Below are positions 29,440 through 38,574 of a DNA stretch of 64,000 nt, piece by piece. Location of the stretch: positions 20,977 through 84,976 of the IMG/VR virus record IMGVR_UViG_3300030107_006096; one strand, given 5' to 3'. The DNA is from a virus. Numbering within the stretch: position 1 is the first letter of the stretch; each line of letters begins with the position of its first letter. Both the position numbers and the translations under genes were made by a program. The notes beneath the pieces are model-generated. The model searched no databases and was not told the DNA's origin. It was given only the letters and a program-made list of their open reading frames with translations.

Positions 29440-30339
29440 ATGAAAACTTTAGTGACGGGCGGTAATGGACTTGTAGGTTCAACAATCGATTCTGATTTTA
29501 AACCCACAAGAGAAGGCTTAGATCTCATGAACATAGATGAGATTTGTGAATATATTATTCACAATGACATAGATTCTATTGTCCACTGTGCTGCTAAGGT
29601 TGGTGGAATTAAGGCAAACACAGAACAACTAGGTCAATTTTATTACGATAACATATCAATCAACACAAACATTCTTGAAGCGGCAAGAAAAACAAAAGTG
29701 AAGAAGGTAGTTTCTTTTCTTTCTACTTGTGTTTTCCCAGAAGAAGCAACATACCCATTGACTTCAGATCAGATGCACAATGGAGAACCACATCCATCTA
29801 ATTACGCATATGCTTATGCAAAAAGAATGCTAGAAGTTCAGAGTAGAGCTTACAGGGATGAGTACGGTTGCAATTTTATTACGGTAATACCGTGTAATAT
29901 CTACGGTCCAAATGATAATTACAATTTGGATTCCGGACATGTTATCCCGTCTCTAATTCATAAATGTTATCTAGCGAAAAAGAATAATACAGATTTTGAA
30001 ATTTGGGGAACTGGAACTCCATACCGTGAATTTATATATTCAAAAGATGTGGGATATCTTACTCAGTGGGCATTAGAGAACTATGATGATCCAGAACCTT
30101 TAATTCTTTCTCCTGATGAGGAAATAAGCATTGCAACTATTGCTCAAGAGATTGCATGGAGAATGGGATTTGAAGGTAACATATTTTACAATCAGGAAAG
30201 AGATGGTATACATAGAAAACCATCTGATAACAGTAAAATAAAGTCACTGTTGCCTGAGTATAAGTTTGTTCCTATTGAAATGGGGCTAAAGGAAAGTATA
30301 GATTGGTTTATAAAAAATTACGATGAGGCTAGAAAATGA
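29440..30339 (+). CDS. fcl: GDP-L-fucose synthase
   Basis: An extended SDR of 299 residues from ATG 29440; a TTG two codons earlier is less likely. The NAD(P) motif is TGGNGLVG (6-13). Family-specific motifs are AAKVGGIKAN, FLSTCVFPEE and the catalytic YAYAK. It performs the epimerase/reductase step from GDP-4-keto-6-deoxymannose to GDP-L-fucose. It overlaps gmd, the enzyme for the preceding step. It lies inside the replication gene block, between 45 and 44. Confidence 0.95.
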   Translation: MKTLVTGGNGLVGSTIDSDFKPTREGLDLMNIDEICEYIIHNDIDSIVHCAAKVGGIKANTEQLGQFYYDNISINTNILEAARKTKVKKVVSFLSTCVFPEEATYPLTSDQMHNGEPHPSNYAYAYAKRMLEVQSRAYRDEYGCNFITVIPCNIYGPNDNYNLDSGHVIPSLIHKCYLAKKNNTDFEIWGTGTPYREFIYSKDVGYLTQWALENYDDPEPLILSPDEEISIATIAQEIAWRMGFEGNIFYNQERDGIHRKPSDNSKIKSLLPEYKFVPIEMGLKESIDWFIKNYDEARK

Positions 30340-31325
30340 AAAGAGCATTAATTACAGGTATAAATGGTCAAGACGGATCATATCTAGCAGAGTTTCTGCT
30401 TGAAAAAGGATATGAAGTTCATGGTATTCTCAAGAGAAACTCTGTCGCAGAAAACCAGACTGCTCGTTTGGATAATTGTTATGAAGATTTACATTTATAC
30501 TATGGAGATCTAACTGATCTATCATCTTTAATTTCGATTCTACAAAAGGTACAACCCGATGAGGTTTATAACCTAGCAGCACAGTCTCATGTTCGCATTA
30601 GTTTTGATGTCCCTATCTATACTGCGTGTGCTACAGGATTGGGAGTTCTCAATGTATTTGAGGCATGTCGTCTAATATGCCCAAAGACTAAAATTTATCA
30701 AGCATCATCATCAGAGATGTTTGGAAACTGCATTGACGATGATGGATTTCAAAGAGAAACTACTGCTATGAGACCCGTAAGCCCTTACGGTTGTTCTAAA
30801 GTTTTCGCATACAACATAGCAAAGAATTATTGTCATTCGTATGATATGTTTATATCTAATGGAATTCTATTCAATCATGAATCACCAAGAAGAGGATCTA
30901 ATTTTGTAACTAGCAAAGTTGTAAAGGCAGCAGTTGCAATTAAAATGGGCAAACAAAAAGAATTAAGAATGGGCAACTTAAATGCAAGTCGTGATTGGGG
31001 TCATGCAAAGGATTATGTAAAGGCTATGTGGATGATTCTTCAGCATGACACACCGGATGACTTTGTTTGCTCCACCGGCATTTCACACAACGTAAAATAT
31101 CTTTGCGAATATACTTTCAATTCTCTTGATATGAACTATGAAGATTATATAATTACAGATGAAAAGTATCTTCGTCCAGAGGAATTGGAACATCTTAAGG
31201 GGGACTCTACTAAACTCAGAGAAACTTTAGGATGGGAACCAGATTATACTTTTGAACAAATGATAGAAGAAATGATAGACGTTGAGCTTTCCAAGCACGG
31301 ATTAAAACGAGAGGATATAGTATGA
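30336..31325 (+). CDS. gmd: GDP-mannose 4,6-dehydratase
   Basis: A 329-residue extended SDR (bacterial Gmd is about 350-370). The cofactor motif is TGINGQDGSYLAE (from T7), followed by LHLYYGDLTD, NLAAQSHV, SSSEMFG, the catalytic pair Y151/K155 in PYGCSK, and SPRRGSNFVT, all diagnostic of GMD. The product, GDP-4-keto-6-deoxymannose, feeds Fcl directly upstream and could also feed the DegT aminotransferase at 50470. It is coupled to gp44 by ATGA overlap. Confidence 0.96.
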   Translation: MKRALITGINGQDGSYLAEFLLEKGYEVHGILKRNSVAENQTARLDNCYEDLHLYYGDLTDLSSLISILQKVQPDEVYNLAAQSHVRISFDVPIYTACATGLGVLNVFEACRLICPKTKIYQASSSEMFGNCIDDDGFQRETTAMRPVSPYGCSKVFAYNIAKNYCHSYDMFISNGILFNHESPRRGSNFVTSKVVKAAVAIKMGKQKELRMGNLNASRDWGHAKDYVKAMWMILQHDTPDDFVCSTGISHNVKYLCEYTFNSLDMNYEDYIITDEKYLRPEELEHLKGDSTKLRETLGWEPDYTFEQMIEEMIDVELSKHGLKREDIV

Positions 31326-32275
31326 CAGTTGCAGAAGCCACAAAAGATTTTTTGTGGGTTGAAAAGTATAGACCTAAAAGCATTAATGAATGCGTTCTTC
31401 CAAACTCTATTAAAAAAACTTTCAAGCAAATGGTCGATTCTGGTGAATCTCAGAATTTGCTTTTGTCTGGAGGTGCAGGTTGCGGAAAGACAACTATTGC
31501 AAGAGCGTTGTGTAATGAATTGGGAGCAGACAATATCCTGATAAATTGTTCAGAGAATGGAAACATAGATACTCTTCGCACCACTATTCGAGAATTTGCA
31601 AGCTCTGTTTCTCTAACAAATTCAAAGAAGGTTGCTATCCTCGATGAGTTTGATTATTCGAATGCACAGAGTATTCAACCTGCACTGAGGGGAGCGATTG
31701 AAGAGTTTGCTAATAACTGTAGATTTATTCTAACTTGTAATTATAAAAACAGAATCATTTCTCCTATTCATTCTCGTTGCACGAATATCGATTTCCAAAT
31801 TCCAAACAAAGAGAAACCTATTCTCGCACTAGAGATGATGGAACGAATTAAATCTATTCTTAAAACAGAACAGGTAGATTTCGAAGACAAAGTTTTGGCA
31901 GAATTGATTCAAAAGTATTTTCCAGACTTCAGAAGAATCTTAAATGAGTTGCAAAGATATTCGGTTGGTGGTAAAATTGATGTAGGGATTCTATCTCAGA
32001 TAGGAGAACTGAATGTAAAGCAACTGATGAAGCACATGAAAGATAAAGATTTTTCAGGTGTTAGAAAATGGGTTGTTAAGAACTTGGATAATGATCAAAC
32101 ACAAATCTTCAGAAAGATATATGATGGTTTGTATGATTATTTGGAGCCACAAAGTATTCCTTTAGTGGTGTTAATTCTAGGAGAGTATCAGCATAAAGCA
32201 GCTTTCGTTGCTGACGCTGAAATAAATATGGTTGCATGTCTAGTACAAATTATGATGGAAGCAGGATTTAAATAA
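31322..32275 (+). CDS. gp44: Clamp loader large subunit gp44
   Basis: A 317-residue AAA+ ATPase (T4 gp44 319). It has LWVEKYRPKSINECVLP, Walker A GGAGCGKT (50-57), Walker B AILDEFD, sensor 1 around FILTCNY, and the arginine finger HSRCTNIDF. With gp62 it loads gp45. Its stop overlaps the next ATG. Confidence 0.96.
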   Translation: MTVAEATKDFLWVEKYRPKSINECVLPNSIKKTFKQMVDSGESQNLLLSGGAGCGKTTIARALCNELGADNILINCSENGNIDTLRTTIREFASSVSLTNSKKVAILDEFDYSNAQSIQPALRGAIEEFANNCRFILTCNYKNRIISPIHSRCTNIDFQIPNKEKPILALEMMERIKSILKTEQVDFEDKVLAELIQKYFPDFRRILNELQRYSVGGKIDVGILSQIGELNVKQLMKHMKDKDFSGVRKWVVKNLDNDQTQIFRKIYDGLYDYLEPQSIPLVVLILGEYQHKAAFVADAEINMVACLVQIMMEAGFK

Positions 32276-33054
32276 TGTCTAAAGCTATAGAAAATTTTGA
32301 CGAGTCTTTATACACACATAATTTCATTACAGATCTTTATGATGAGGGATTTATGGAGAGATCATATCAAGACAAAAGAGTTCAAAATATAAATTTTGCT
32401 AGAATCTTGATAGATTTTTTCAAATTTGATAATCGAAGTGTAGTCGATTTTGGATGTGGAACAGGTGTTCATTTAAATGTGTTCAAAGAAAGAGGTTGCG
32501 AAGTTCGAGGATTTGAATATTCATATGACGCAGCAAAACCACAACATGAGAAGATGGGACTTACTGAAGAGGAAATTACATTTGGTGATGTTTCTGAACC
32601 GATTAAGCTGTCTAAAAAGTATGATGTTGCAATGTCCATAGAAGTTGCAGAACATATCCCGAAAAGTAAAAGCGATAATCTAGTTTCAAATCTAGTCAAC
32701 GCTACGGATGGGATTATATTTTTTACTGCTGCTGGTCCAAACCAAAGCGGAACTGGTCATATTAATTGTCAACCAAAGGATTTTTGGAGATCTAAATTCG
32801 CAAAACATGGTTGGTATATACCACTCGCAGAAAATAAATGGAGTTACATTGCGCCGATTGTAGATAAATTCACCCCAGTTAATTATCCCTGCACATGCAA
32901 TCCAAGAGCGGTATGGTATTGGTTAGTATCTAATTTAATGATATTCCAGAAAGAAGAAAAGATACAAGAATGCTTCGCTTATATAAGAGAACTAGAACAC
33001 GGACCGGAATGGAATTATGAGGACCCATTGAAGGGTTTAAAAATTTATGACTAA
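32275..33054 (+). CDS. SAM-dependent methyltransferase (class I)
   Basis: A 259-residue protein. Motif I is VVDFGCGTGVHLNVF, a second acidic strand is RGFEYS, and AMSIEVAEHIPK is the usual post-motif region of type 11/23-like methyltransferases acting on sugars or small molecules. The C-terminal part is Trp/Tyr-rich. It is inserted between clamp loader genes 44 and 62, so it probably belongs functionally to the fucose/sugar genes rather than to replication. Substrate unknown. Confidence 0.82.
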   Translation: MSKAIENFDESLYTHNFITDLYDEGFMERSYQDKRVQNINFARILIDFFKFDNRSVVDFGCGTGVHLNVFKERGCEVRGFEYSYDAAKPQHEKMGLTEEEITFGDVSEPIKLSKKYDVAMSIEVAEHIPKSKSDNLVSNLVNATDGIIFFTAAGPNQSGTGHINCQPKDFWRSKFAKHGWYIPLAENKWSYIAPIVDKFTPVNYPCTCNPRAVWYWLVSNLMIFQKEEKIQECFAYIRELEHGPEWNYEDPLKGLKIYD

Positions 33055-33074
33055 TTTACAGATGGAGACAAATT

Positions 33075-33383
33075 ATGACAGAATATAGGCCACAAGGATC
33101 ATGGTTATTTTTAGAAAAAGTTGATTACGAAGAAGAAATAACAACGGAATCTGGTATTGTATATAAAGCAAAACAGGTTCTAGATACAGTTTATGTGGAA
33201 GCAACTATCTTAGCAATGGGACCGGGATTGCCCCTTCCTAGTGGAGAGATCCCAACTCCAGAATATTCAGTTGGTGATAAAGTTCTATATGATGTCCGAT
33301 CCAGAAAAGGAACATATAAAGAGTATGATATGATTCGTATGGAGGATGTAGTTTCAATCGTGGATGAAGATGAAGCTGAGTAA
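33075..33383 (+). CDS. GroES-like co-chaperonin
   Basis: A 102-residue protein with the Cpn10 pattern: an N-terminal strand (SWLFLEKVDYEEEITTESGIVYKAKQ contains the mobile-loop region), then ILAMGPGLPLPSGE, SVGDKVLYD, and the final IRMEDVVSIVDE strand. The length is close to GroES (about 97) and T4 gp31 (111). It would pair with host GroEL to fold phage proteins such as gp23. It sits in the clamp-loader operon, not in the T4 gene 31 location. Confidence 0.85.
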   Translation: MTEYRPQGSWLFLEKVDYEEEITTESGIVYKAKQVLDTVYVEATILAMGPGLPLPSGEIPTPEYSVGDKVLYDVRSRKGTYKEYDMIRMEDVVSIVDEDEAE

Positions 33384-33753
33384 TTTTTTAAATTCGATTA
33401 ATCATGAAAAGAATGATCTATTCTCAGACGATACGGAGTATGCTGAGAAGATGTATCAGCCATTTGTGATAAACAGATCTCTATCTTATTTTCCTGATAC
33501 TATTTTTCATGCGAACGAGATGAATGTTTTAAATTCTCTCTCTGAAAAAATGCAGTATGATTATTTGAAATGTTCTATTCGCAAAAGAAAAAGATTCAGC
33601 AAATGGATTAAGAATGATAAAATCGATGATTTGGATCTCATAAAAGAATATTTTAACTATTCAAACAGCAAAGCTGAAGAGGCGCTGAGAGTTCTTACAG
33701 AGGATGCCATAGAGGAAATCCGCAAAAGAACATACACAGGGGGGGTTAAATAA
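33364..33753 (+). CDS. gp62: Clamp loader small subunit gp62
   Basis: A 129-residue protein, shorter than T4 gp62 (187), as in marine T4-like phages. It has YQPFVINRSLSYFPDTIFHANEMN and EKMQYDYLKCSIRKRKRFSKW, the blocks I associate with gp62. The start at 33364 overlaps the GroES-like gene by 20 bases; an ATG two codons later is also possible. It is a partner of gp44. Confidence 0.88.
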   Translation: MKMKLSNFLNSINHEKNDLFSDDTEYAEKMYQPFVINRSLSYFPDTIFHANEMNVLNSLSEKMQYDYLKCSIRKRKRFSKWIKNDKIDDLDLIKEYFNYSNSKAEEALRVLTEDAIEEIRKRTYTGGVK

Positions 33754-33796
33754 TTTTATAGCATATATATTAGGTGAACTAATTAAGGAAAATGCT

Positions 33797-34204
33797 ATGA
33801 GTGATGATGTTTTTAAAGGACTTGGAGTCGAAGTAAAATTAAATAATGAAGATGACTTTTTGAAGGTGTGTGAAACTTTAACAAGAATTGGTATTTCCTC
33901 CAAGAAAGAAAATAAACTTTACCAATCTTGTCATATCTTACATAAAAGAGGAAGATATGCAATTCTTCATTTCAAAGAGTTGTTTGTTCTGGATGGTTTA
34001 GAGACTGATATATCTGTGACTGATATAGGAAGAAGAAATAAGATCGCAGATCTTTTAGATGAGTGGGAGTTAGTAGAAATTATTGATCCTGAAAGATATG
34101 AGGAACCGCAAATATCTTTAGCTCAACTGAAAATTCTTCCCTATAAAGAAAAAGATGACTGGAATTTGATACCCAAATACCATATTGGGAACTATAGAAA
34201 ATGA
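33797..34204 (+). CDS. regA: Translational repressor RegA
   Basis: A 135-residue protein (T4 RegA 122). It has GLGVEVKLNNEDDFLKVCETLTRIGIS, the LYQSCHILHKRGRYAILHFKELF block, and TDIGRRNKIADLLDEW. RegA binds translation start regions of early phage mRNAs, including those of clamp and clamp-loader genes and its own. In T4 the polymerase gene 43 follows regA; here a sugar island and fibre genes are interposed. Confidence 0.95.
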   Translation: MSDDVFKGLGVEVKLNNEDDFLKVCETLTRIGISSKKENKLYQSCHILHKRGRYAILHFKELFVLDGLETDISVTDIGRRNKIADLLDEWELVEIIDPERYEEPQISLAQLKILPYKEKDDWNLIPKYHIGNYRK

Positions 34205-34210
34205 GTAACT

Positions 34211-34897
34211 ATGTCAAAATTATTAATCAAATTTCCTTCTCGGAACAGACCTGACAAGTTCAAAAAGGTTCTGAGAAAGTACATCGATTTTCTTTCAGGA
34301 AATCATGATGTTCGTTTTGTCATCTCTATGGATGAAGATGATAAAAAAATGAACACGAAAGATATAAAAACATTTCTAAAGAGACTTCGTAAAGGTGGAG
34401 TAGATCTCGTTTATCATTACGGAAACTCAAAAAGTAAAGTTGAGGCATGTAATGCAAATATGGAAAATGAAAATGCAGATGTAATCATGTTGATCTCGGA
34501 TGATATGATTCCTCAACTTAGAAATTATGACGATGTAATTTTTGAATACTTTTCAAAGGCATTTCCAGATTTTGATGGTGGTATCAAGTTTCACGATGGA
34601 CTCAGAAATGATATACTAATGACTCTTCCTATCATTGGCTGGAAAGTTTATGAGAAGTGGGGATACATCTATCATCCCGATTACACTTCTTTATATTGTG
34701 ATACTGAACAAACTTTTGCTTTACAGATAATGGGAAAGTTAGCAGCGGTTGATATTTGTCTTGCGAAACATGAATGGACACCAGAACCTTTTGATGAACT
34801 TCATGCAAGAAATGAAAATGCACAGATGTATCACAAAGATGGTGCAGTTTTCCAAAGAAGAAAAATGAATAATTTTGATGTAGGAGTTTTATCGTGA
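34211..34897 (+). CDS. Glycosyltransferase-like protein (GT-A fold)
   Basis: A 228-residue protein opening LLIKFPSRNRPDKFKKVLRKY, the typical N-terminal strand-helix of GT2-like enzymes. It has an acidic metal-site candidate at ISDDM (D97/D98) and a conserved-looking KSKVEACNANME region before it. The sugar donor is unknown. It is the first gene of the island, 6 bases after regA. Confidence 0.7.
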   Translation: MSKLLIKFPSRNRPDKFKKVLRKYIDFLSGNHDVRFVISMDEDDKKMNTKDIKTFLKRLRKGGVDLVYHYGNSKSKVEACNANMENENADVIMLISDDMIPQLRNYDDVIFEYFSKAFPDFDGGIKFHDGLRNDILMTLPIIGWKVYEKWGYIYHPDYTSLYCDTEQTFALQIMGKLAAVDICLAKHEWTPEPFDELHARNENAQMYHKDGAVFQRRKMNNFDVGVLS

Positions 34898-35808
34898 GTG
34901 AAACTATTTTATCTTATTGTTTGTTTGAACCAATTACTATGCACTTACATAGAACTTGGGACAAAAATAGAATGGAAATGAATCGGTATTGGTATAACAT
35001 ACCTGCACTTCTAATTGCAAACGAAATACTATATCCTAATTTTGATACTAGATTTTATATAAGTCCCAGTGTTAAAAATAATCCTCTTTTTCCTATATTG
35101 AAAGACACAGGGGTTCAGGTGGAAGAAGTTGAATTAGAATTTGAAAGAACTTCAGAACCCATGTTATGGAGAATGATGCCTCTTTGGGATGATGTTTCTT
35201 GTTTTTTCACAAGAGATGTTGACTCAATTCCAAACAGAGAAGAGGCACAATGCACCTTGTACTTCAAGAATAGTGATCACCATATTCAAACAATAAGATC
35301 GCATGAGAATCACTATCATGAACAGGGATGTGATATGTTAGGAGGTCTTTCTGGATTTAAACCTAAACTGATAAAGAAGAAACCACAAAATTTTACAAGC
35401 TATTACAAATCTAAAAATGATATGCCTTGGGCCCAAGATCAATATCTTATGGTCAATACTTTCATATATTCACAAGAGGATAAGTATATCAATAAGAGAT
35501 TTTTAGATTGTCCTATAAACAACCAGAGCAGATCAGCAAAGTTTTCTTGTTCGGAAATAAATGAGAAACAAAAAAATACTATTTCTTTCTCTCAAAAACA
35601 AGAAGAGGTTTTAGAAATAATAGAAAGAAATAACATAAGCACATGGGCAGGAGAACCTTGCGACACAAGAGGAAACATTCTAAAACAATTTTTATCATTA
35701 GATACAAAGATGGGAAGAAAGATAAATAAACTATTCAAGAGTGATGATTCTATTGCGAATTTTTATGGAGTATGTAATGAAGATTTATCTAAACAAGTCG
35801 TCGCATAA
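34894..35808 (+). CDS. Putative glycosyltransferase with RDVDS motif
   Basis: A 304-residue protein with a GT-A-like layout. The N-terminal strand is followed by WRMMPLWDDVSCFFTRDVDSIPN, where D108-x-D110 is a DxD metal-site candidate. Next come a glycine segment (CDMLGGLSGFKP) and PWAQDQYLMVNTFIY. I do not recognise a named family. It overlaps both neighbours, which are also transferases. Confidence 0.6.
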   Translation: MSETILSYCLFEPITMHLHRTWDKNRMEMNRYWYNIPALLIANEILYPNFDTRFYISPSVKNNPLFPILKDTGVQVEEVELEFERTSEPMLWRMMPLWDDVSCFFTRDVDSIPNREEAQCTLYFKNSDHHIQTIRSHENHYHEQGCDMLGGLSGFKPKLIKKKPQNFTSYYKSKNDMPWAQDQYLMVNTFIYSQEDKYINKRFLDCPINNQSRSAKFSCSEINEKQKNTISFSQKQEEVLEIIERNNISTWAGEPCDTRGNILKQFLSLDTKMGRKINKLFKSDDSIANFYGVCNEDLSKQVVA

Positions 35809-36562
35809 AGGAGATACATTCCGAGAGTTACTTGGAATGTGGGAAGAGTCTGGTTACTGTAAATTGCATAAATCCAATGACAGATTTTGTTGGGTGAATG
35901 GAGTTGGTAACATTTTGCTATATGAATATGCAAGATTTGATTTCATTCCAAACATGTGGAAATTTGGACTCTTTTCCAATAGTCAACTTTTCTATGGCAA
36001 CTGCTCTCCTTGGATATTTTGGGCAAGACATCCCAGAAAGTTAGAAAAATCTATTGACGAGGGAATTCTTTCTTATTCCGAAAGAGACACCTCTTCTATT
36101 TTCCTAGGAAAAATAGAAAATCAAATACAATATAATGGAAGAATGGGAAAGGATTGGGGCGAAGTTATAGAAGAATTTAGTATGCCAATTTCTTTTGGTG
36201 ATTCTAAATCTTATCCATACACACAAGAACAATATTTAAATAAAGTAAAAAGTTCTAAGTTCGGACTGGTGTTGCCTGGTTATGGACCTAAATGTAACAG
36301 AGAAATAGAATACTTTGGTTTGGGCACAGTTCCAATCTATACAACAGATACTGGCCTTCATTATTACGATAGTCTTAAGGAAGGTGTTCATTATTTAATG
36401 GTAGAATCACCAGAAGAAATTCCTTCTTTGTTGGAAAAAATAGACGAAAAAACTTGGAATGAACTTTCATCAAACGGTAGAGAATGGTACAATAAAAATT
36501 GTTCTCGCAAAGGATCCTTTGAAACTACACAAAAAATTATAAAGGAACATGCCGGTGGATGA
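35777..36562 (+). CDS. Exostosin/GT-B-like glycosyltransferase candidate
   Basis: I start at ATG 35777 (SD GGAG at 35767-35770) rather than upstream in-frame codons; the product is 261 residues. The C-terminal half has KSSKFGLVLPGYGPKCNREIEYFGLGTVPIY followed by a C-terminal helix. This is the arrangement of the donor-binding domain in exostosin-like and other GT-B transferases, in which a Glu follows a Gly-rich turn. The N-terminal half is unrecognised. It overlaps both neighbours. Confidence 0.6.
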   Translation: MKIYLNKSSHKGDTFRELLGMWEESGYCKLHKSNDRFCWVNGVGNILLYEYARFDFIPNMWKFGLFSNSQLFYGNCSPWIFWARHPRKLEKSIDEGILSYSERDTSSIFLGKIENQIQYNGRMGKDWGEVIEEFSMPISFGDSKSYPYTQEQYLNKVKSSKFGLVLPGYGPKCNREIEYFGLGTVPIYTTDTGLHYYDSLKEGVHYLMVESPEEIPSLLEKIDEKTWNELSSNGREWYNKNCSRKGSFETTQKIIKEHAGG

Positions 36563-37256
36563 TTCAATCACTGTTATACTTACAGTCTGGAAAAGACATA
36601 ATTTAGAAGAGCAGTTGATTGCAATTAAAGATCAGACTGCCAATATTGATTCTATCTACGTTTATCAAAACGAATCACATGTTGATATAAGTCATCTAAA
36701 AGAAAAGTATGACTTCAAACATGTGCAATCTAAAGACATGAACTTCAAGTTCCACGGAAGATTCACCCTTCCTTTATTATTTGAAACAAAATATACAGCA
36801 ATATTTGATGATGATACTATTCCAAATAAAGGATGGTTGCAGCATTGTAAAAATCTTTGCGACAGTAAAAATTGTATAGTTGGAGCCAACTGTAGAAATA
36901 ACGACGGATCGGGTCATGGCCTTTGTGATGGTAAACTAAATGCAGATCCTATCAAATGTGATATTGTTGGTCACTGTTGGTTCTTTAAAACAGAATGGAT
37001 TCATCACATGTGGAGAGAACCCGCCTTCACTTTCGACAACGGAGAGGACATACATTTCTGTGCATCATGTCAAATATATGGTGGTATAGATTCTTATCTT
37101 CCTTCACAAACACAGCAGGACATGGACAACTGGGGAGATACAAGACCTCTGTTGGGAGCAGACAACCACGCTACATGGAAACGAGAAGATCACAATCCAA
37201 TACGAAAACAGCTATATGAATATTGGATTTCAAAAGGATGGAAGGTTACAAAATGA
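36549..37256 (+). CDS. Glycosyltransferase family 2-like
   Basis: A 235-residue protein with ITVILTVWKRHNLEEQLIAIKDQT, the common GT2 start. The acidic triad FDDDTIP (D87-D89) is the expected metal/nucleotide site. An acceptor-domain motif NGEDIHFC has the ED pair used as catalytic base in GT2 enzymes. It ends in an ATGA overlap with the fucosyltransferase-like gene. Confidence 0.78.
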   Translation: MPVDDSITVILTVWKRHNLEEQLIAIKDQTANIDSIYVYQNESHVDISHLKEKYDFKHVQSKDMNFKFHGRFTLPLLFETKYTAIFDDDTIPNKGWLQHCKNLCDSKNCIVGANCRNNDGSGHGLCDGKLNADPIKCDIVGHCWFFKTEWIHHMWREPAFTFDNGEDIHFCASCQIYGGIDSYLPSQTQQDMDNWGDTRPLLGADNHATWKREDHNPIRKQLYEYWISKGWKVTK

Positions 37257-37957
37257 TTTCAATTAGATATTTTCCTCCGGACTGGGGCTTCGGAAACAGA
37301 ATGTTGTACTACAATAACTTAAGACAGATTGCCGAGAACAATGCAGACTCTTGGTCCTGTGTTCCTTGGGAAGGTCATGACATGTTTAGAGGTAACATGT
37401 TAGGGGAAAAGGCAATGGGAAATCTTGTACTGAATCCTTGTCTTGGGGAAAAGTTTTTTGAAATGCATAGCGTTCCAACAAGAGAGATCTTTCAACTGAA
37501 TGAAGAAAAACATTTTGAAGGGAAAGTTGCCGCAGTTCATTTCAGGGGTGGTGATTTTTTCCAATGGAATCCTGATGCTGTTTTAGATAAAGATTACTAT
37601 CTGAATGCAGTCGATTCTATTAAAGATGAAGTTGATAAGTTTATACTCTTCACAGAAGATGAATCTTTGCCTTCCTATTCCGCTGTTGAAAAATATTTCG
37701 AGGATGAGGGAGTTGACTACGACATTGGTGATAATCAAAGAAGCAATTATGTTGATGATTTTAGAAACATGTCGGCTTGTGATTATATTATTTCTAGTCC
37801 ATCAACTTTTTGTATTTGTTCTGCCATGATAGGAAACAAAACTAATGTAATCCATTCTAAAAAATGGATAGATAATAGAGTGAACGCTCAAGATAAATTT
37901 TGGGTAGATTTAAACAACGGCGGAAATGAAGATTATTCAATATGGAGATTAGTATGA
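37253..37957 (+). CDS. GT11-like fucosyltransferase
   Basis: I start at ATG 37253, overlapping the previous stop; the product is 234 residues. The N-terminus DWGFGNRMLYYNNLRQI matches the GT11 GxGNxM motif. The donor motif HFRGGD (96-101) matches HxRRGD of alpha-1,2-fucosyltransferases. A later CDYIISSPSTFCICSAMIG corresponds to the third GT11 motif. The phage makes GDP-L-fucose (fcl, gmd), the likely donor. This is the first of three such proteins. Confidence 0.82.
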   Translation: MISIRYFPPDWGFGNRMLYYNNLRQIAENNADSWSCVPWEGHDMFRGNMLGEKAMGNLVLNPCLGEKFFEMHSVPTREIFQLNEEKHFEGKVAAVHFRGGDFFQWNPDAVLDKDYYLNAVDSIKDEVDKFILFTEDESLPSYSAVEKYFEDEGVDYDIGDNQRSNYVDDFRNMSACDYIISSPSTFCICSAMIGNKTNVIHSKKWIDNRVNAQDKFWVDLNNGGNEDYSIWRLV

Positions 37958-38574
37958 ATTATGAGAAGTATTGGATAGATGGGATGGGACTACACTCCAC
38001 CCAACTAGAAAAAATTGCACAAATTCTAAAAACCGGAGTCAAAAATGTGGTTGAATTTGGTTCTGGTAAATCCACTGAGTTCTTAGTTGATTTCAGAGAA
38101 GAGAATGAACTAGATTATGAAATATGTTCATTTGATCATCATCCATTTTATGGATATAAAGAGACTCATGATTTCTTAACAACACATCGTCGAGACATAG
38201 TTCGATGTAGTGATGAATGTTATGAAGAAATGTTTAATGAGAAGAAATACAATAAGTCCTGTTTTGTTAACTGTCAAAATGAAATGGATAATTTTCGAAT
38301 TAAAAATTCTTTTTATGATATAACAGAGGAATATTTACCAGAAAATATAGATTTGGTTATTCTAGATGGACCCAATGGAAATGGTAGAAGTATATCATTT
38401 CTACATTTAAAAGATAAGTTGTCTAAAGAGGCACACATTCTAATCGATGATTCAGATCATTATGATTTTGTAGAACGAAGTAAAAAAATATTAGATGTAG
38501 AGGTTATTGTTCATGAAAATGATACCTCAATCCATCCGTTATTCAATTACGCATTATTAAAGGTGACATCATGA
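37954..38574 (+). CDS. SAM-dependent methyltransferase-like protein
   Basis: A 206-residue protein from ATG 37954 (SD GGAG at 37943-37946, ATGA overlap). Motif I is VVEFGSGKSTEFL, an acidic strand ICSFDHH follows, and DLVILDGPNGNGRS resembles the catalytic strand of the class I methyltransferase 24-like group. The last third contains HILIDDSDHYDF. The acceptor is presumably a sugar residue or a glycan-linked group. Moderate confidence. Confidence 0.68.
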   Translation: MNYEKYWIDGMGLHSTQLEKIAQILKTGVKNVVEFGSGKSTEFLVDFREENELDYEICSFDHHPFYGYKETHDFLTTHRRDIVRCSDECYEEMFNEKKYNKSCFVNCQNEMDNFRIKNSFYDITEEYLPENIDLVILDGPNGNGRSISFLHLKDKLSKEAHILIDDSDHYDFVERSKKILDVEVIVHENDTSIHPLFNYALLKVTS

